From positions 62,001-126,000 of the forward strand of contig JAGSNX010000003.1 in the NCBI GenBank assembly GCA_018139225.1: DNA of 64,000 nt, given 5' to 3'. This DNA is from Microvirga sp. SRT01. Lineage in GTDB: Bacteria > Pseudomonadota > Alphaproteobacteria > Sphingomonadales > Sphingomonadaceae. The translations under genes were made by a program, and so were the position numbers. Within the stretch, counting starts at the first letter, position 1. The number at the start of each line of letters is the position of its first letter. The notes below the pieces were generated by a model. The model did not search any database and was not told the origin of the DNA. It worked only from the letters and a program-made list of their open reading frames with translations. Positions 8,409 through 17,748 of the stretch are shown piece by piece.

Positions 8409-10424
8409 ATGCGTCTTGTTCATGCCACCTGCGCGGTCCTGCTCGCGGGAACCGCGTCCGTTGCGGTCGCGCAGACCGCCGCCACACCGGCCGTGCCGGC
8501 GTCCGCCGCGGCACCGTCGCCCGCCGCCGGCGACCGGCCGGAAAAGACGCCGGGCGGCGTCACGCTTACCGCGCCAGTGGGTTGGACCTCGAAAACCGGG
8601 CCGACCTTCATCGAGCTGGCTGCACCGGAGTCCGACCTGCGCCTCGCCGTGGTGGATGTCGGTACCGCTGCGGATGCCAAGGCCGCAGCACTCGCTGCAT
8701 GGCAGGCATGGCATCCCGCCCAGACGCGTGCGCCCAAGCTGGTCACCGCGCGTCCGCCCCGTAACGGCTGGGAGGACCGGCAACTGCTCGATTACGAAGT
8801 GTCGCCCAACGAGCGGCGCGTGCTGGTGGCGATGGCGCTGCGCAAGGGTACGGGCTGGACGGTGATGCTGGCCGACGGATCGGAAGCGACCGCGGAAAAG
8901 CGCGGCGCGGCGCTCGGGCTGATGCAGCAGAGCATCCGCCCCGCCGGCTATTCGCGCGAGAGCTTCGCCGGCCGGACCGCACATCCGATGGATGCCGCCC
9001 GGATCGCGGAACTGCGCAGCTTCGTCGAGCAGGGGATGAAGGAACTCGGCGTGCCCGGCGCGGCGTTCGCGCTGACGACGCGCGCGAAGACGATCTACGC
9101 GACCGGGCTTGGCGTGCGCCTGCTCGGCGATCCGACGCCGATCGACGCCGACAGCGAGTTCGCCGTCGCGTCGAATACCAAGGGCATGGCGACGCTGATG
9201 CTCGCCAAGCTGGTCGACGAGGGCAAGCTGGCCTGGAACCAGCCGGTGACGCAGGTCTATGCGCCGTTCCGGCTCGGCAGCGCACAGACGACCAGCAAGG
9301 TGCTCGTCCGCCACCTCGTCTGCGCGTGCACCGGCTTGCCGCGCAAGGACATGCAGGTGATCCTGAACTCCGACCCGAAAAGCGGCGCGGCGGATACGTT
9401 CCGGCAACTCGCCGCGACGGAGCCGACCAGCGGCTTTGGTGAGGTGTTCCAGTACAACAACCTGATGGCGTCTGCCGCCGGCTATATCGGCGGGCACCTC
9501 TATTATCCGTCGATGAACCTCGACGCGGCGCTGTCGAAGGCGATGACCGACAAGGTGTGGGCACCGCTCGGCATGACGCGCACCACGCTCGACTTCGACA
9601 AGGCGACCAAGGGCGACTGGGCGCGCCCGCACGGCGATTCGATCGACGGCGTACCCCAGCCGATCCTCGAACAGGGCATGCGCCTGAACTACGCCTTCAC
9701 GCGCTACGGCGCGGCGGGCGGCGCGTGGTCGACTGCCAACGACATGATCCGTTACGTCCGGTTCGAACTGAACGAGGGCAAGCTGGACGACGGTCGCCAA
9801 TATGTCTCCGCGAAGAACCTGCTCCAGCGCCGGGTCGCCAACGTGCCCGTCGGCGAGGACCGCGTCTATGGCATGGGCCTGCAAGTGGACCGCGACTACG
9901 GGATCGACGTGGTGCATCACGGCGGCAGCCTGGCCGGGTACAAGACCGACATCGTCATCATCCCCGGCGCGGATATCGGCGCGGTGATCCTGACCAATTC
10001 CGAAAACGGCCAGGGCATGCTGCGCCCATTTATACGCCGCCTGCTGGAGCTGCTCTACGACGGCAAGCCGGAGGCAGCGGGCGACATGGCCGCGACCGCC
10101 AAGCGCATCCGCGCGGAGATCGCGGAAGAGCGCAAGCGCGTCGCCCCTACACCCGACGCAACCGCGGTCGCCGCGCTGGCGCCGGCCTACAGGAACGCCG
10201 ATCTCGGCCCCGTGACGGTGACGCGCAAGGGCGGAGGCGTCACCTTCGACTTCCGCTCCATCGCCTCGCCGATGGGCACGCGCCGCAACGACGACGGCAC
10301 GACCAGCTTCGTCGCGCTCGATCCCACTTTGCTGTTCTTCCCGCTGGTGGTCGGCACGCAGGACGGCAAGCGCACCCTGACCGCGCGCGACGGCCAGCAC
10401 GAATTCGTGTTCGTGGAGGGATGA
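8409..10424 (+). CDS. Exported serine hydrolase of the beta-lactamase/class C family
   Basis: A 671-residue exported protein. Residues 1-22 are a signal peptide (ends VAVAQ). Residues about 45-175 form an extra domain with no motif I recognise. The beta-lactamase/transpeptidase fold starts at about 195, with the SxxK motif SNTK (Ser 255, Lys 258), a YNN motif in FQYNNLMASAAG, and HHGGS near residue 505 as the third box. The last 120 residues are a C-terminal beta domain. Such proteins may be D-aminopeptidases, esterases or cell-wall peptidases; true beta-lactamase activity is not implied. An ATGA overlap links it to thiL. Confidence 0.85.
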   Translation: MRLVHATCAVLLAGTASVAVAQTAATPAVPASAAAPSPAAGDRPEKTPGGVTLTAPVGWTSKTGPTFIELAAPESDLRLAVVDVGTAADAKAAALAAWQAWHPAQTRAPKLVTARPPRNGWEDRQLLDYEVSPNERRVLVAMALRKGTGWTVMLADGSEATAEKRGAALGLMQQSIRPAGYSRESFAGRTAHPMDAARIAELRSFVEQGMKELGVPGAAFALTTRAKTIYATGLGVRLLGDPTPIDADSEFAVASNTKGMATLMLAKLVDEGKLAWNQPVTQVYAPFRLGSAQTTSKVLVRHLVCACTGLPRKDMQVILNSDPKSGAADTFRQLAATEPTSGFGEVFQYNNLMASAAGYIGGHLYYPSMNLDAALSKAMTDKVWAPLGMTRTTLDFDKATKGDWARPHGDSIDGVPQPILEQGMRLNYAFTRYGAAGGAWSTANDMIRYVRFELNEGKLDDGRQYVSAKNLLQRRVANVPVGEDRVYGMGLQVDRDYGIDVVHHGGSLAGYKTDIVIIPGADIGAVILTNSENGQGMLRPFIRRLLELLYDGKPEAAGDMAATAKRIRAEIAEERKRVAPTPDATAVAALAPAYRNADLGPVTVTRKGGGVTFDFRSIASPMGTRRNDDGTTSFVALDPTLLFFPLVVGTQDGKRTLTARDGQHEFVFVEG

Positions 10425-11377
10425 TCGAACCGGCGGGGCGGTGGCGTGACGCCCCGCCCCGCCCTACACCCGCGTGGGTGACCGAAGCCGACTTCATCGC
10501 CGCCCTGCGCACCCTGCCGCTCCACCCCGGCGCGCGCGGGCTGACCGACGATACCGCCGTCGTCGGCGGACTGGTGATGACGACCGACACGCTGGTCGAG
10601 GGCGTGCATGTCCTGTCGACCGACCCCGCCGCCGACGTGGCATGGAAGCTGGTCGCGACGAACCTGTCCGACCTTGCCGCCAAGGGTGCGCAGGTCGAGG
10701 GCATCCTGCTCAACCTGCCGCTGTCCGATCCCGTCTGGGATCGCGATCTGCTGTCCGGTCTGGCGGAGGTCATGACCGCCCATGACGTGCGACTGATCGG
10801 CGGCGACACGGTATCGCTGCCGCCCGGCGCGGCGCGCGTGCTGACTTGCACCGCGATCGGCAGAGATGCCGCCGCGCCGCCACGATCCGGCGCGCGGGCA
10901 GGCGATTCGCTCTGGGTTACCGGCACGATCGGCGATGCCGGCGCGGGGCTCGCGATCGCGCAGGGACAAGCGGGGCCATCGTCGCTTCTCGCCGCGTACC
11001 GCCGCCCGCAGCCGCGACTCGCAGACGGTCGCGCGCTCGGCCCGGTGGTCCACGCGATGATGGACGTGTCCGACGGCCTGTTGATCGACGCCGCGCGCAT
11101 GGCAGATGCGAGCGGGCTCGCGGTCGCGATCGACCTCGCCGCCGTGCCGCTGTCCGCCGACTATATCGCCTTCGCCGGGGACGACCGGCTTGGCGCGGCG
11201 ACGGCCGGCGACGATTACCAACTGCTGTTCGCCACCGATCGCCCGCCGCCCGTCGCGGCCACCCGCATCGGCGCGTTCGCCGCGGGCGCCGGCCTGTCCC
11301 TGCACGCGGACGGTGTCGCGATCCCGCTCCCCGATCGGCTCGGCTGGTTGCACGACGTGCCAAGCCGCTTGCGTTAG
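10421..11377 (+). CDS. thiL: Thiamine-monophosphate kinase ThiL
   Basis: Phosphorylates thiamine monophosphate to the active diphosphate, the last step of thiamine cofactor synthesis, in the cytoplasm. Family marks are visible: GLTDDTAV near the N-terminus (metal/ATP), TTDTLVEGVHV, NLSDLAAKGA, GGDTVS and MDVSDGLLIDAARMA. As drawn it has 318 residues and starts at the ATG overlapping the previous stop. A GTG at 10478 (VTEADFIAAL) fits the conserved family start better, so the first 19 residues may not be translated. The gene follows a serine hydrolase and is not in a thi operon. Confidence 0.9.
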   Translation: MIEPAGRWRDAPPRPTPAWVTEADFIAALRTLPLHPGARGLTDDTAVVGGLVMTTDTLVEGVHVLSTDPAADVAWKLVATNLSDLAAKGAQVEGILLNLPLSDPVWDRDLLSGLAEVMTAHDVRLIGGDTVSLPPGAARVLTCTAIGRDAAAPPRSGARAGDSLWVTGTIGDAGAGLAIAQGQAGPSSLLAAYRRPQPRLADGRALGPVVHAMMDVSDGLLIDAARMADASGLAVAIDLAAVPLSADYIAFAGDDRLGAATAGDDYQLLFATDRPPPVAATRIGAFAAGAGLSLHADGVAIPLPDRLGWLHDVPSRLR

Positions 11378-11466
11378 CGTCCTTCGCTGATACCTTCCCG
11401 TAATCTCGGCGAACGATCCGCGCGGCACAGACCGCGGGGACGGCGCCCAGCAGGGGAAGGATTGGC

Positions 11467-13626
11467 ATGACGACGGTGTATATCGCCATGATCTGCGGCC
11501 TGATCGCCGTACTCTACGGTTTCGTGACCAGCGGCCAGGTGCTGCGCCAACCCGCCGGCGACGCGAAGATGCAGGACATCGCCGCCGCCATCCAGGAAGG
11601 GGCGAAAGCCTATCTGGGCCGGCAATACACCACCATCGCCATCGTCGGCGCGATCGTCGCCGTCATCCTTGCCTTCACCCTCGGCCTGCTGTCGACGGTC
11701 GGCTTCCTGATCGGCGCGATCCTGTCGGGTGTCGCCGGTTATGTCGGCATGCACATCTCGGTCCGCGCGAACGTCCGCACGGCGGAGGCGGCACGCACCT
11801 CTCTGCAAGGGGGACTCACCACCGCCTTCCGCTCGGGCGCGGTGACGGGCCTGCTCGTCGCCGGTCTCGGCCTGCTCTCGATCTGCATGTTCTTCTGGTA
11901 TCTGGTCGGCCCCGCCGGCCAAGCGCCCAACGACCGCATCATCGTCGAGGCGCTGACCGCGCTGGCGTTCGGCGCATCGCTGATCTCCATCTTCGCGCGA
12001 CTGGGCGGCGGCATCTTCACCAAGGCGGCGGACGTCGGCGCGGACCTCGTCGGCAAGGTCGAGGCGGGCATTCCGGAGGACGACCCCCGCAACCCCGCCG
12101 TCATCGCCGATAACGTCGGCGACAATGTCGGCGATTGCGCGGGCATGGCCGCCGATCTGTTCGAGACGTACGTCGTCACGCTCGGCGTCACGATGATCTC
12201 GATCGCGCTATTGATCCAGGCGAGCGCGACCGAGCTGCTGCGCCTGATGAGCCTGCCGCTGATCGTCGGCGGCGTCTGCATCATCACCTCGATCATCGGC
12301 ACCTACATGGTCCGGCTGGGGGCGAAGGGCTCGATCATGGGCGCGCTGTACAAGGGGTTCTGGACCTCCGCGCTGCTGTCGATCCCGGCGATCTACGTCG
12401 CGTGCGTCTACACGCTGGGCGACCTCAACGCCGTGATCGGCGGCGCGGGCTTCCTCGACGCCGCGACCGACGACCTGACCACCAGCGTCGCACCGTCCAC
12501 CGCCGCGTCGTTCACCGGCATGGACCTGTTCTGGTCGATGCTCGTCGGGCTGGCCGTCACCGGCCTGATCGTGTGGATCACCGAATACTACACCGGCACC
12601 GCCTATCGTCCGGTCAAGTCGATCGCAAAGGCGTCCGAAACCGGCCACGGCACCAACGTCATCCAAGGGCTGGCGATCAGCCTCGAATCGACCGCGCTGC
12701 CGACGCTGGTGATCGTCGTCGCCGTCGTCGTGGCCTATCAGCTTGCCGGCATCATCGGCATCGCCTTCGCCGCCACCGCCATGCTGTCGCAGGCGGGCAT
12801 GGTCGTCGCCCTCGACGCCTATGGCCCGGTCACCGACAATGCGGGCGGCATCGCCGAGATGGCGGGCCTGCCCGACGACGTCCGCCACCGCACCGATGCG
12901 CTCGACGCGGTGGGCAACACGACCAAGGCCGTGACGAAGGGCTATGCGATCGGTTCGGCCGGGCTCGCGGCGCTGGTACTTTTTGGTGCGTACACGACCG
13001 ATCTCGCGACGTATTTCCCGAACCTGACGGTCGATTTCAGCCTGTCGAACCCGTACGTCATCGTGGGCCTGCTGCTCGGCGCGCTGTTGCCGTACCTGTT
13101 CGGCGCGTTCGGCATGACCGCCGTGGGCCGTGCGGCGGGCGCCGTGGTGGAGGAAGTCCGCGGCCAGTTCCGCGACAATCCGGGGATCATGGAAGGCACC
13201 GTACGTCCCAATTACGGCCGTACCGTCGACCTCGTCACGCGCGCGGCGATCAAGGAAATGATCATCCCGTCGCTGCTCCCGGTCGTCAGCCCGATCGCCC
13301 TGTACTTCATCATCACCGCCGTCGCCGGTCAGGCGCAGGGCTTTGCCGCGCTCGGTGCGATGCTGCTGGGCGTCATCGTCTCCGGCCTGTTCGTCGCGAT
13401 CTCGATGACCAGCGGCGGCGGCGCCTGGGACAATGCCAAGAAGTATATCGAGGACGGCAATCACGGCGGCAAGGGATCGGAAGCGCACAAGGCCGCGGTC
13501 ACCGGCGACACCGTCGGCGATCCGTACAAGGACACGGCCGGCCCCGCCGTGAACCCGATGATCAAGATCACCAACATCGTCGCTCTGCTGCTGCTCGCGG
13601 CGCTGTCGGGCGGTGGTGCGGGGTGA
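11467..13626 (+). CDS. hppA: Membrane-bound H+-translocating pyrophosphatase
   Basis: A 719-residue integral membrane protein with about 15-16 hydrophobic segments. It hydrolyses pyrophosphate and pumps protons. The substrate site is plain: [20 protein letters not shown], then [20 protein letters not shown], and a second set near the C-terminus ([20 protein letters not shown]). The segment [16 protein letters not shown] has Lys and Thr at the positions that, from published work on this family, mark potassium-independent enzymes. It starts at ATG 11467 after AGGGGAAGGA. It is monocistronic in appearance, with 89 bases after thiL. Confidence 0.93.
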   Translation: MTTVYIAMICGLIAVLYGFVTSGQVLRQPAGDAKMQDIAAAIQEGAKAYLGRQYTTIAIVGAIVAVILAFTLGLLSTVGFLIGAILSGVAGYVGMHISVRANVRTAEAARTSLQGGLTTAFRSGAVTGLLVAGLGLLSICMFFWYLVGPAGQAPNDRIIVEALTALAFGASLISIFARLGGGIFTKAADVGADLVGKVEAGIPEDDPRNPAVIADNVGDNVGDCAGMAADLFETYVVTLGVTMISIALLIQASATELLRLMSLPLIVGGVCIITSIIGTYMVRLGAKGSIMGALYKGFWTSALLSIPAIYVACVYTLGDLNAVIGGAGFLDAATDDLTTSVAPSTAASFTGMDLFWSMLVGLAVTGLIVWITEYYTGTAYRPVKSIAKASETGHGTNVIQGLAISLESTALPTLVIVVAVVVAYQLAGIIGIAFAATAMLSQAGMVVALDAYGPVTDNAGGIAEMAGLPDDVRHRTDALDAVGNTTKAVTKGYAIGSAGLAALVLFGAYTTDLATYFPNLTVDFSLSNPYVIVGLLLGALLPYLFGAFGMTAVGRAAGAVVEEVRGQFRDNPGIMEGTVRPNYGRTVDLVTRAAIKEMIIPSLLPVVSPIALYFIITAVAGQAQGFAALGAMLLGVIVSGLFVAISMTSGGGAWDNAKKYIEDGNHGGKGSEAHKAAVTGDTVGDPYKDTAGPAVNPMIKITNIVALLLLAALSGGGAG

Positions 13627-13766
13627 AGCGCATGCGCGGGTGGCGGGGCGACGCTCCGCCGCCTGCGCGATTTGCCTCCGAATTGGCGGCGTCTGCGGCG
13701 TCGAATGCTCCGGAACCGAGCCGGTTGCCCGTGACCTGAGCCCGCCGCCGCGATTGTCTGTGGCGC

Positions 13767-15395
13767 ATGACGCCCCCGCGCAATCGCCCCGCCAATCAGC
13801 TCTTCTACGGCGACAACCTCGTCGTCCTGCGCCGCGAGATCGCCGACGAGAGTGTCGACCTGATCTATCTCGACCCGCCGTTCAATTCGAACGCCACCTA
13901 CAACATCCTCTTCAGGTCGCCGACCGGCGGCCATGCCGACGCACAGATCGCCGCGTTCGAAGATAGCTGGCACTGGAATGCCGTGGCGGAGGAGGCGTTC
14001 GACGACGTCCGGCGCAGCGGCCACGCCCGCACCTTCGACCTGCTGCATGCGATGCGCGGCTTTCTCGGCGACAACGACATGATGGCCTATCTGGCGATGA
14101 TGGCGGTGCGCCTGATCGAACTCCACCGCGTGCTGAAGCCAACCGGCTCGCTCTACCTCCACTGCGATCCCACCGCGAGCCACTACCTGAAGCTGCTGCT
14201 GGACGGGGTGTTCGGCGTTCGCAATTTCGGCAACGAAATCATCTGGAAGCGACAGAATGCGAAGGGTCTCGCCTCGACCCGCTTCGCGCGCAATCACGAC
14301 GTGATCCTGCGCTATACGAAATCAGACGAGTGGGTGTGGAATGCCGCCTACCGTCCTCATGACATCAGCTACACGGATGCGTTCTACCGGTTCGAGGATG
14401 CCGACGGCCGCCGCTATCAACTGGCCGACCTGACCAACCCCAACAAGGATCGCGCGAACCTCACCTATGAGTTCCGCGGAGTGACGCGGGTGTGGCGATG
14501 GACACGCGACCGGATGGCGGCCGCCGATGCCGCGGGCTTGATCGTCCAGTCGCGCGCGGGCAGCGTGCCTCGATTGAAGCGCTATCTGGACGAGCAGGAG
14601 GGCAATCCGCTCGACGATGTCTGGAGCGACATCGCCCCCGTGCAGGCGAATTCCACGGTCGACCGGCGCCTCGGCTATCCTACGCAGAAGCCGGTGGCCC
14701 TGCTGGAGCGGATCATCGCGGCCTCGTCCGATGGCGATGCCGTCGTCCTCGACCCGTTCTGCGGCTGCGGCACGGCAATCCACGCCGCGCAGAAGATGGG
14801 CCGGCGCTGGATCGGGATCGACGTCACGCATCTCGCCATCTCGCTGATCGAGAAACGGCTGAAGGACGCGTTTCCGGACATCGCCTTCACCGTGGAGGGG
14901 ACGCCGCGCGACCTCGCCTCCGCGCTCGACCTGGCGGCGCGCGACAAATACCAGTTCCAGTGGTGGGCGGTGTCGCTGGTCGACGCCCAGCCCTATGGCG
15001 GCCGCAGGAAGGGTGCGGACGGCGGCATCGACGGCGTGATCTGGCTGCAACTGTCCGCCACCGGCAAGGCGGACCGCGCGCTGGTGTCGGTCAAGGCCGG
15101 CGCGAACGTCAACGTCGCGATGATCCGCGACCTGAAGGGCACGATGGAGCGCGAAAAGGCGCCGTTCGGCCTGTTCCTGACCGTGACGCCCCCGACCCGG
15201 CCGATGCGCGAGGAGGCGGCGTCCGCCGGCACCTGGCGCGATCCGCTGACCGATCAGGCGTTCTCGCGGCTGCAGATCATCACCTTGCAGGAGCTGATGG
15301 ACGGCAAGCGCCCGCGCCTGCCGATCGTCAACCGCGCCGCCGCCTTTCGCCGGGCGGGGCGCGAAGATACGACACGACAGGAACGGTTGTTGTGA
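13767..15395 (+). CDS. DNA methyltransferase fused to a PD-(D/E)xK nuclease-like domain
   Basis: A 542-residue protein. The N-terminal half is an amino-methyltransferase: FYGDN (13-17), the catalytic DPPF (36-39), a variable target-recognition-like middle (about 160-290) and the SAM-binding LDPFCGCGTA (328-337). Motif IV before motif I is the beta-class order. From about residue 393 comes a restriction-endonuclease-like domain (YQFQWWAVSLVDAQ, GADGGIDGVI with Asp 422, VSVKAG with Lys 443, MIRDLKGTMEREKAPFGLFL). It resembles Mrr-type nuclease domains, where the catalytic motif is usually QxK; here it is SVK. There is no separate restriction or specificity gene beside it. The role could be defence or site marking. 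Confidence 0.82.
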   Translation: MTPPRNRPANQLFYGDNLVVLRREIADESVDLIYLDPPFNSNATYNILFRSPTGGHADAQIAAFEDSWHWNAVAEEAFDDVRRSGHARTFDLLHAMRGFLGDNDMMAYLAMMAVRLIELHRVLKPTGSLYLHCDPTASHYLKLLLDGVFGVRNFGNEIIWKRQNAKGLASTRFARNHDVILRYTKSDEWVWNAAYRPHDISYTDAFYRFEDADGRRYQLADLTNPNKDRANLTYEFRGVTRVWRWTRDRMAAADAAGLIVQSRAGSVPRLKRYLDEQEGNPLDDVWSDIAPVQANSTVDRRLGYPTQKPVALLERIIAASSDGDAVVLDPFCGCGTAIHAAQKMGRRWIGIDVTHLAISLIEKRLKDAFPDIAFTVEGTPRDLASALDLAARDKYQFQWWAVSLVDAQPYGGRRKGADGGIDGVIWLQLSATGKADRALVSVKAGANVNVAMIRDLKGTMEREKAPFGLFLTVTPPTRPMREEAASAGTWRDPLTDQAFSRLQIITLQELMDGKRPRLPIVNRAAAFRRAGREDTTRQERLL

Positions 15396-15584
15396 GCGCG
15401 GCGCGCGCGTCATTGTAGCGGCGCGGGCGCGCACTATATCGCTGTCGCGTCGTAGAAACGGCGTCATCGCCTGATCTTCGTCAGACTTCCCGCCCCCGGA
15501 TCGCCCGCGTCCCGCGCTCGCCTTTCCTTTGTGGCGCGATCGGCGTAAGGGCGGCGCGATATATTCCATTTTGACGAGGTTTGT

Positions 15585-15830
15585 TTGGCCAAGGAAGAAC
15601 TGCTCGAGATGCGCGGCCGCGTGGTGGAATTGCTCCCCAACGCGATGTTCCGCGTGCAGCTCGAGAACGATCACGAGATTCTGGGGCATACCGCCGGCAA
15701 GATGCGCAAGAACCGCATCCGTGTGCTGGTCGGTGACGAGGTGCTGGTCGAACTGACCCCGTACGACCTGACCAAGGGTCGCATCACCTATCGCTTCATG
15801 CCCGGCCGCGGCGGTCCTGGACCGTCGTAG
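15585..15830 (+). CDS. infA: Translation initiation factor IF-1
   Basis: A small OB-fold protein that binds the ribosomal A site during initiation. The sequence [20 protein letters not shown] and [20 protein letters not shown] is diagnostic. The start is TTG, preceded by GACGAGG at 15573-15579; no ATG or GTG is available at the conserved N-terminus. At 81 residues it is longer than the usual 72, with a Gly/Pro tail ([10 protein letters not shown]). It heads the infA-maf-RNase E/G-yacG run that is common in alphaproteobacteria. Confidence 0.95.
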   Translation: MAKEELLEMRGRVVELLPNAMFRVQLENDHEILGHTAGKMRKNRIRVLVGDEVLVELTPYDLTKGRITYRFMPGRGGPGPS

Positions 15831-15847
15831 AATAGGGGCGGGCGACG

Positions 15848-16420
15848 ATGCCCGAACTGGTTCTCGCCTCCACCTCGCCGCGCCGTCTGGAACTGCTCGG
15901 CCGGCTGGGTCTCACCCCCGATCGCATCGCCGCACCGGATGTCGATGAGACGCCGCTGCGTGACGAGGACCCGCGCGCCTATGCCGCGCGCATCGCGCTG
16001 GCCAAGGCGCACGCCGTGGAGCGCCACAACCATGAGGTCGTGCTGGCGGGCGACACGACGATCGCCGCCGGCCGCCGCATCCTCGGCAAACCTTCGGACG
16101 ACGTCGAACTGGCGGCGATGCTGCGCCTGTTGTCGGGCCGCCGCCATCACTGCCTGTCCGCGGTGAGCGTGATCGACGCGGAGGGTCGCGTCCGCAGCCG
16201 CCTGTCCGACACGGTCGTCGCGTTCCGTCCACTGACGCCCGCCGAGATCGACGCCTATGTCGCGTGCGGCGAGGGGCAGGGGAAAGCCGGCGGCTATGCG
16301 ATCCAGGGGCGCGCCGAGGCCTTCGTGCGCTTCCTCCACGGCAGCCATTCGGGCGTGGTCGGCCTGCCGCTGACGGAGACGCGCGCGCTGCTCAAGGCGG
16401 CCGGACTGCCGCTTGCCTGA
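15848..16420 (+). CDS. Maf family nucleotide pyrophosphatase
   Basis: A 190-residue cytosolic house-cleaning enzyme that hydrolyses non-canonical nucleoside triphosphates. The N-terminal LVLASTSPRRLELLGRLGL and the central LAGDTTIAAGRRILGKP are the Maf signatures, with the catalytic Asp in AGDT. The Ser-Pro-Arg-Arg loop binds the triphosphate. Its stop lies inside the start of the next gene (eight-base overlap). Members of this family split into dTTP/UTP- and m7GTP-specific types; I cannot assign it firmly. Confidence 0.92.
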   Translation: MPELVLASTSPRRLELLGRLGLTPDRIAAPDVDETPLRDEDPRAYAARIALAKAHAVERHNHEVVLAGDTTIAAGRRILGKPSDDVELAAMLRLLSGRRHHCLSAVSVIDAEGRVRSRLSDTVVAFRPLTPAEIDAYVACGEGQGKAGGYAIQGRAEAFVRFLHGSHSGVVGLPLTETRALLKAAGLPLA

Positions 16421-17360
16421 ATGGCTGTACGAAAGCGGGATCGGCGAGGCGCGCGCCGCGCTGGTCGATGACGATCGCATCATCGTCGCCGCGATCGAGC
16501 CCGACGACACCGGCCCGCTGGTCGGCGGCATCCATCCTGCCCGCCTGACCGAGATCCTGCCGGGCCGCAGCGGTCGCGCGACGCTGGCGACCGGCGAGGA
16601 GGTCTGGCTGCCGAAACTGCCCGCCAGCATTACGCAGGGCAAGGCGCTGACGGTCGAGATCGTCCGCGAATCGATTCCGGAGCCCGGCCGTACCAAGCCG
16701 CCCCGCGCCTACGCCACCGACCTGCCCCCCGCCCCCGCCCCGACGCTGCGCGATCGCATCGCCGCGACCGGCCACCCGGTGCGCGAATGCCGCGCGCACG
16801 AGACGGACCGGCTCGAACAGGCGGGCTGGTCGGAGGTGCTGGAGGAAGCACGCACCGGCGACATCGTCTTCGCTGGCGGCATGCTGCTGATGTACGCGAC
16901 GCCGGCGATGACATTGTTCGACATCGACGGACCGCCGCCCGCCGACGCGCTCGCGCTTACTGCCGCGCCGCAGATCGCCGCCGCGATCGTGCGCCACGAC
17001 ATCGGCGGATCGATCGGCGTCGACTTCCCGACGATCGAGGGCAAGACGCTGCGCAACGCCGTCGCCGCCGCGATCGACGAGGCGCTGCCGCAACCGTTCG
17101 AACGGACCGCCGTCAACGGCTTCGGCTTCCTCCAGATCGTCCGGCCGCGTCCGCGTGCCTCGCTGCCCGAACGCCTCCGCGCCGATCCGGCAGGAGCGGC
17201 AGCCCGCGCCTTGCTGCGCCGGCTGGAGCGGGAGCCGCCCGGCGCACCCCGCGGGCAGCGCGTCAGCCCTGCCGTCCACGCGAAGCTGCGCGCACGTCCG
17301 GACTGGCTCGCCGAACTCGCGCGGCGTACCGGCATCACTCACGAATGGGAGAGCGGCTGA
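16413..17360 (+). CDS. Ribonuclease E/G family protein, short form
   Basis: A 315-residue protein related to the catalytic core of RNase E/G. The motif HDIGGSIGVDFPTI corresponds to the catalytic region with the metal-binding Asp, and the N-terminal EWLYESGIGEARAALVDDD is the family start. E. coli RNase G has about 490 residues, so this is a reduced form without the C-terminal zinc-link and dimerisation part. The most likely start is TTG at 16413, overlapping maf. The order maf-RNase G recalls the E. coli pair and suggests rRNA or mRNA processing. Confidence 0.82.
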   Translation: MPEWLYESGIGEARAALVDDDRIIVAAIEPDDTGPLVGGIHPARLTEILPGRSGRATLATGEEVWLPKLPASITQGKALTVEIVRESIPEPGRTKPPRAYATDLPPAPAPTLRDRIAATGHPVRECRAHETDRLEQAGWSEVLEEARTGDIVFAGGMLLMYATPAMTLFDIDGPPPADALALTAAPQIAAAIVRHDIGGSIGVDFPTIEGKTLRNAVAAAIDEALPQPFERTAVNGFGFLQIVRPRPRASLPERLRADPAGAAARALLRRLEREPPGAPRGQRVSPAVHAKLRARPDWLAELARRTGITHEWESG

Positions 17361-17542
17361 TGGCCGAGATCACCTGCCCGATCTGCGGCGAACCCGCGGA
17401 CCCTGCCGTCCGCCCCTTCTGCTCCGCGCGCCACCGCGACCGCGACCTGCTGCAATGGCTGGGCGAAGGCTATCGCATCCCCGCCGGTCCCGCCGACGAG
17501 GATGGCGAAGACGGGCTGGACAAGCCTCGCGAGCCCGACTAA
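17360..17542 (+). CDS. yacG: DNA gyrase inhibitor YacG (zinc-binding)
   Basis: A 60-residue protein with the zinc-binding pattern CPICGEP and then FCSARHRDRDL, which carries the third and fourth ligands (Cys and possibly His/Cys) and the conserved basic helix. It is known in E. coli as a GyrB-binding inhibitor of gyrase. The acidic C-terminal tail (DEDGEDGLD) is typical. The ATG shares one base with the preceding TGA. Confidence 0.9.
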   Translation: MAEITCPICGEPADPAVRPFCSARHRDRDLLQWLGEGYRIPAGPADEDGEDGLDKPREPD

Positions 17543-17571
17543 GGCCGCGCTTCGCCGTGATCCACGGCGTG

Positions 17572-17647
17572 GCCCGGGTAGCTCAGTTGGTAGAGCATGC
17601 GACTGAAAATCGCAGTGTCGGCGGTTCGACCCCGTCCCCGGGCACCA
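17572..17647 (+). tRNA. tRNA-Phe (GAA)
   Basis: A 76-base cloverleaf. The acceptor arms GCCCGGG (17572-17578) and CCCGGGC (17637-17643) pair perfectly, the D loop has AGCTCAGTTGGTAGAGC, the anticodon loop CTGAAAAT gives GAA, and the T arm contains GGTTCGACC. The 3' ACCA is encoded. It follows yacG by 29 bases. No attachment-site duplication of its 3' end was noticed nearby. Confidence 0.97.
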
Positions 17648-17748
17648 CTTCCCCCTACAAAGCTCATTTTCCCGACTTATCCTCGGTTAACCGCGTAACC
17701 GCTTCTTAGGGGGCGCCGCCGCATAGGCATCGGACTTCTCCTGTCCGG

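Noticed and set aside
7374..10400. Minus-strand open frame of about 1000 codons opposite nusB and the beta-lactamase-like gene.
   Set aside because: It has the same shadow composition (Arg, Gly, His) and covers several recognised plus-strand genes.
8409..10424. True beta-lactamase resistance gene.
   Set aside because: The SxxK, YxN and HxG motifs are shared by many esterases and peptidases, and the extra N- and C-terminal domains do not fit AmpC.
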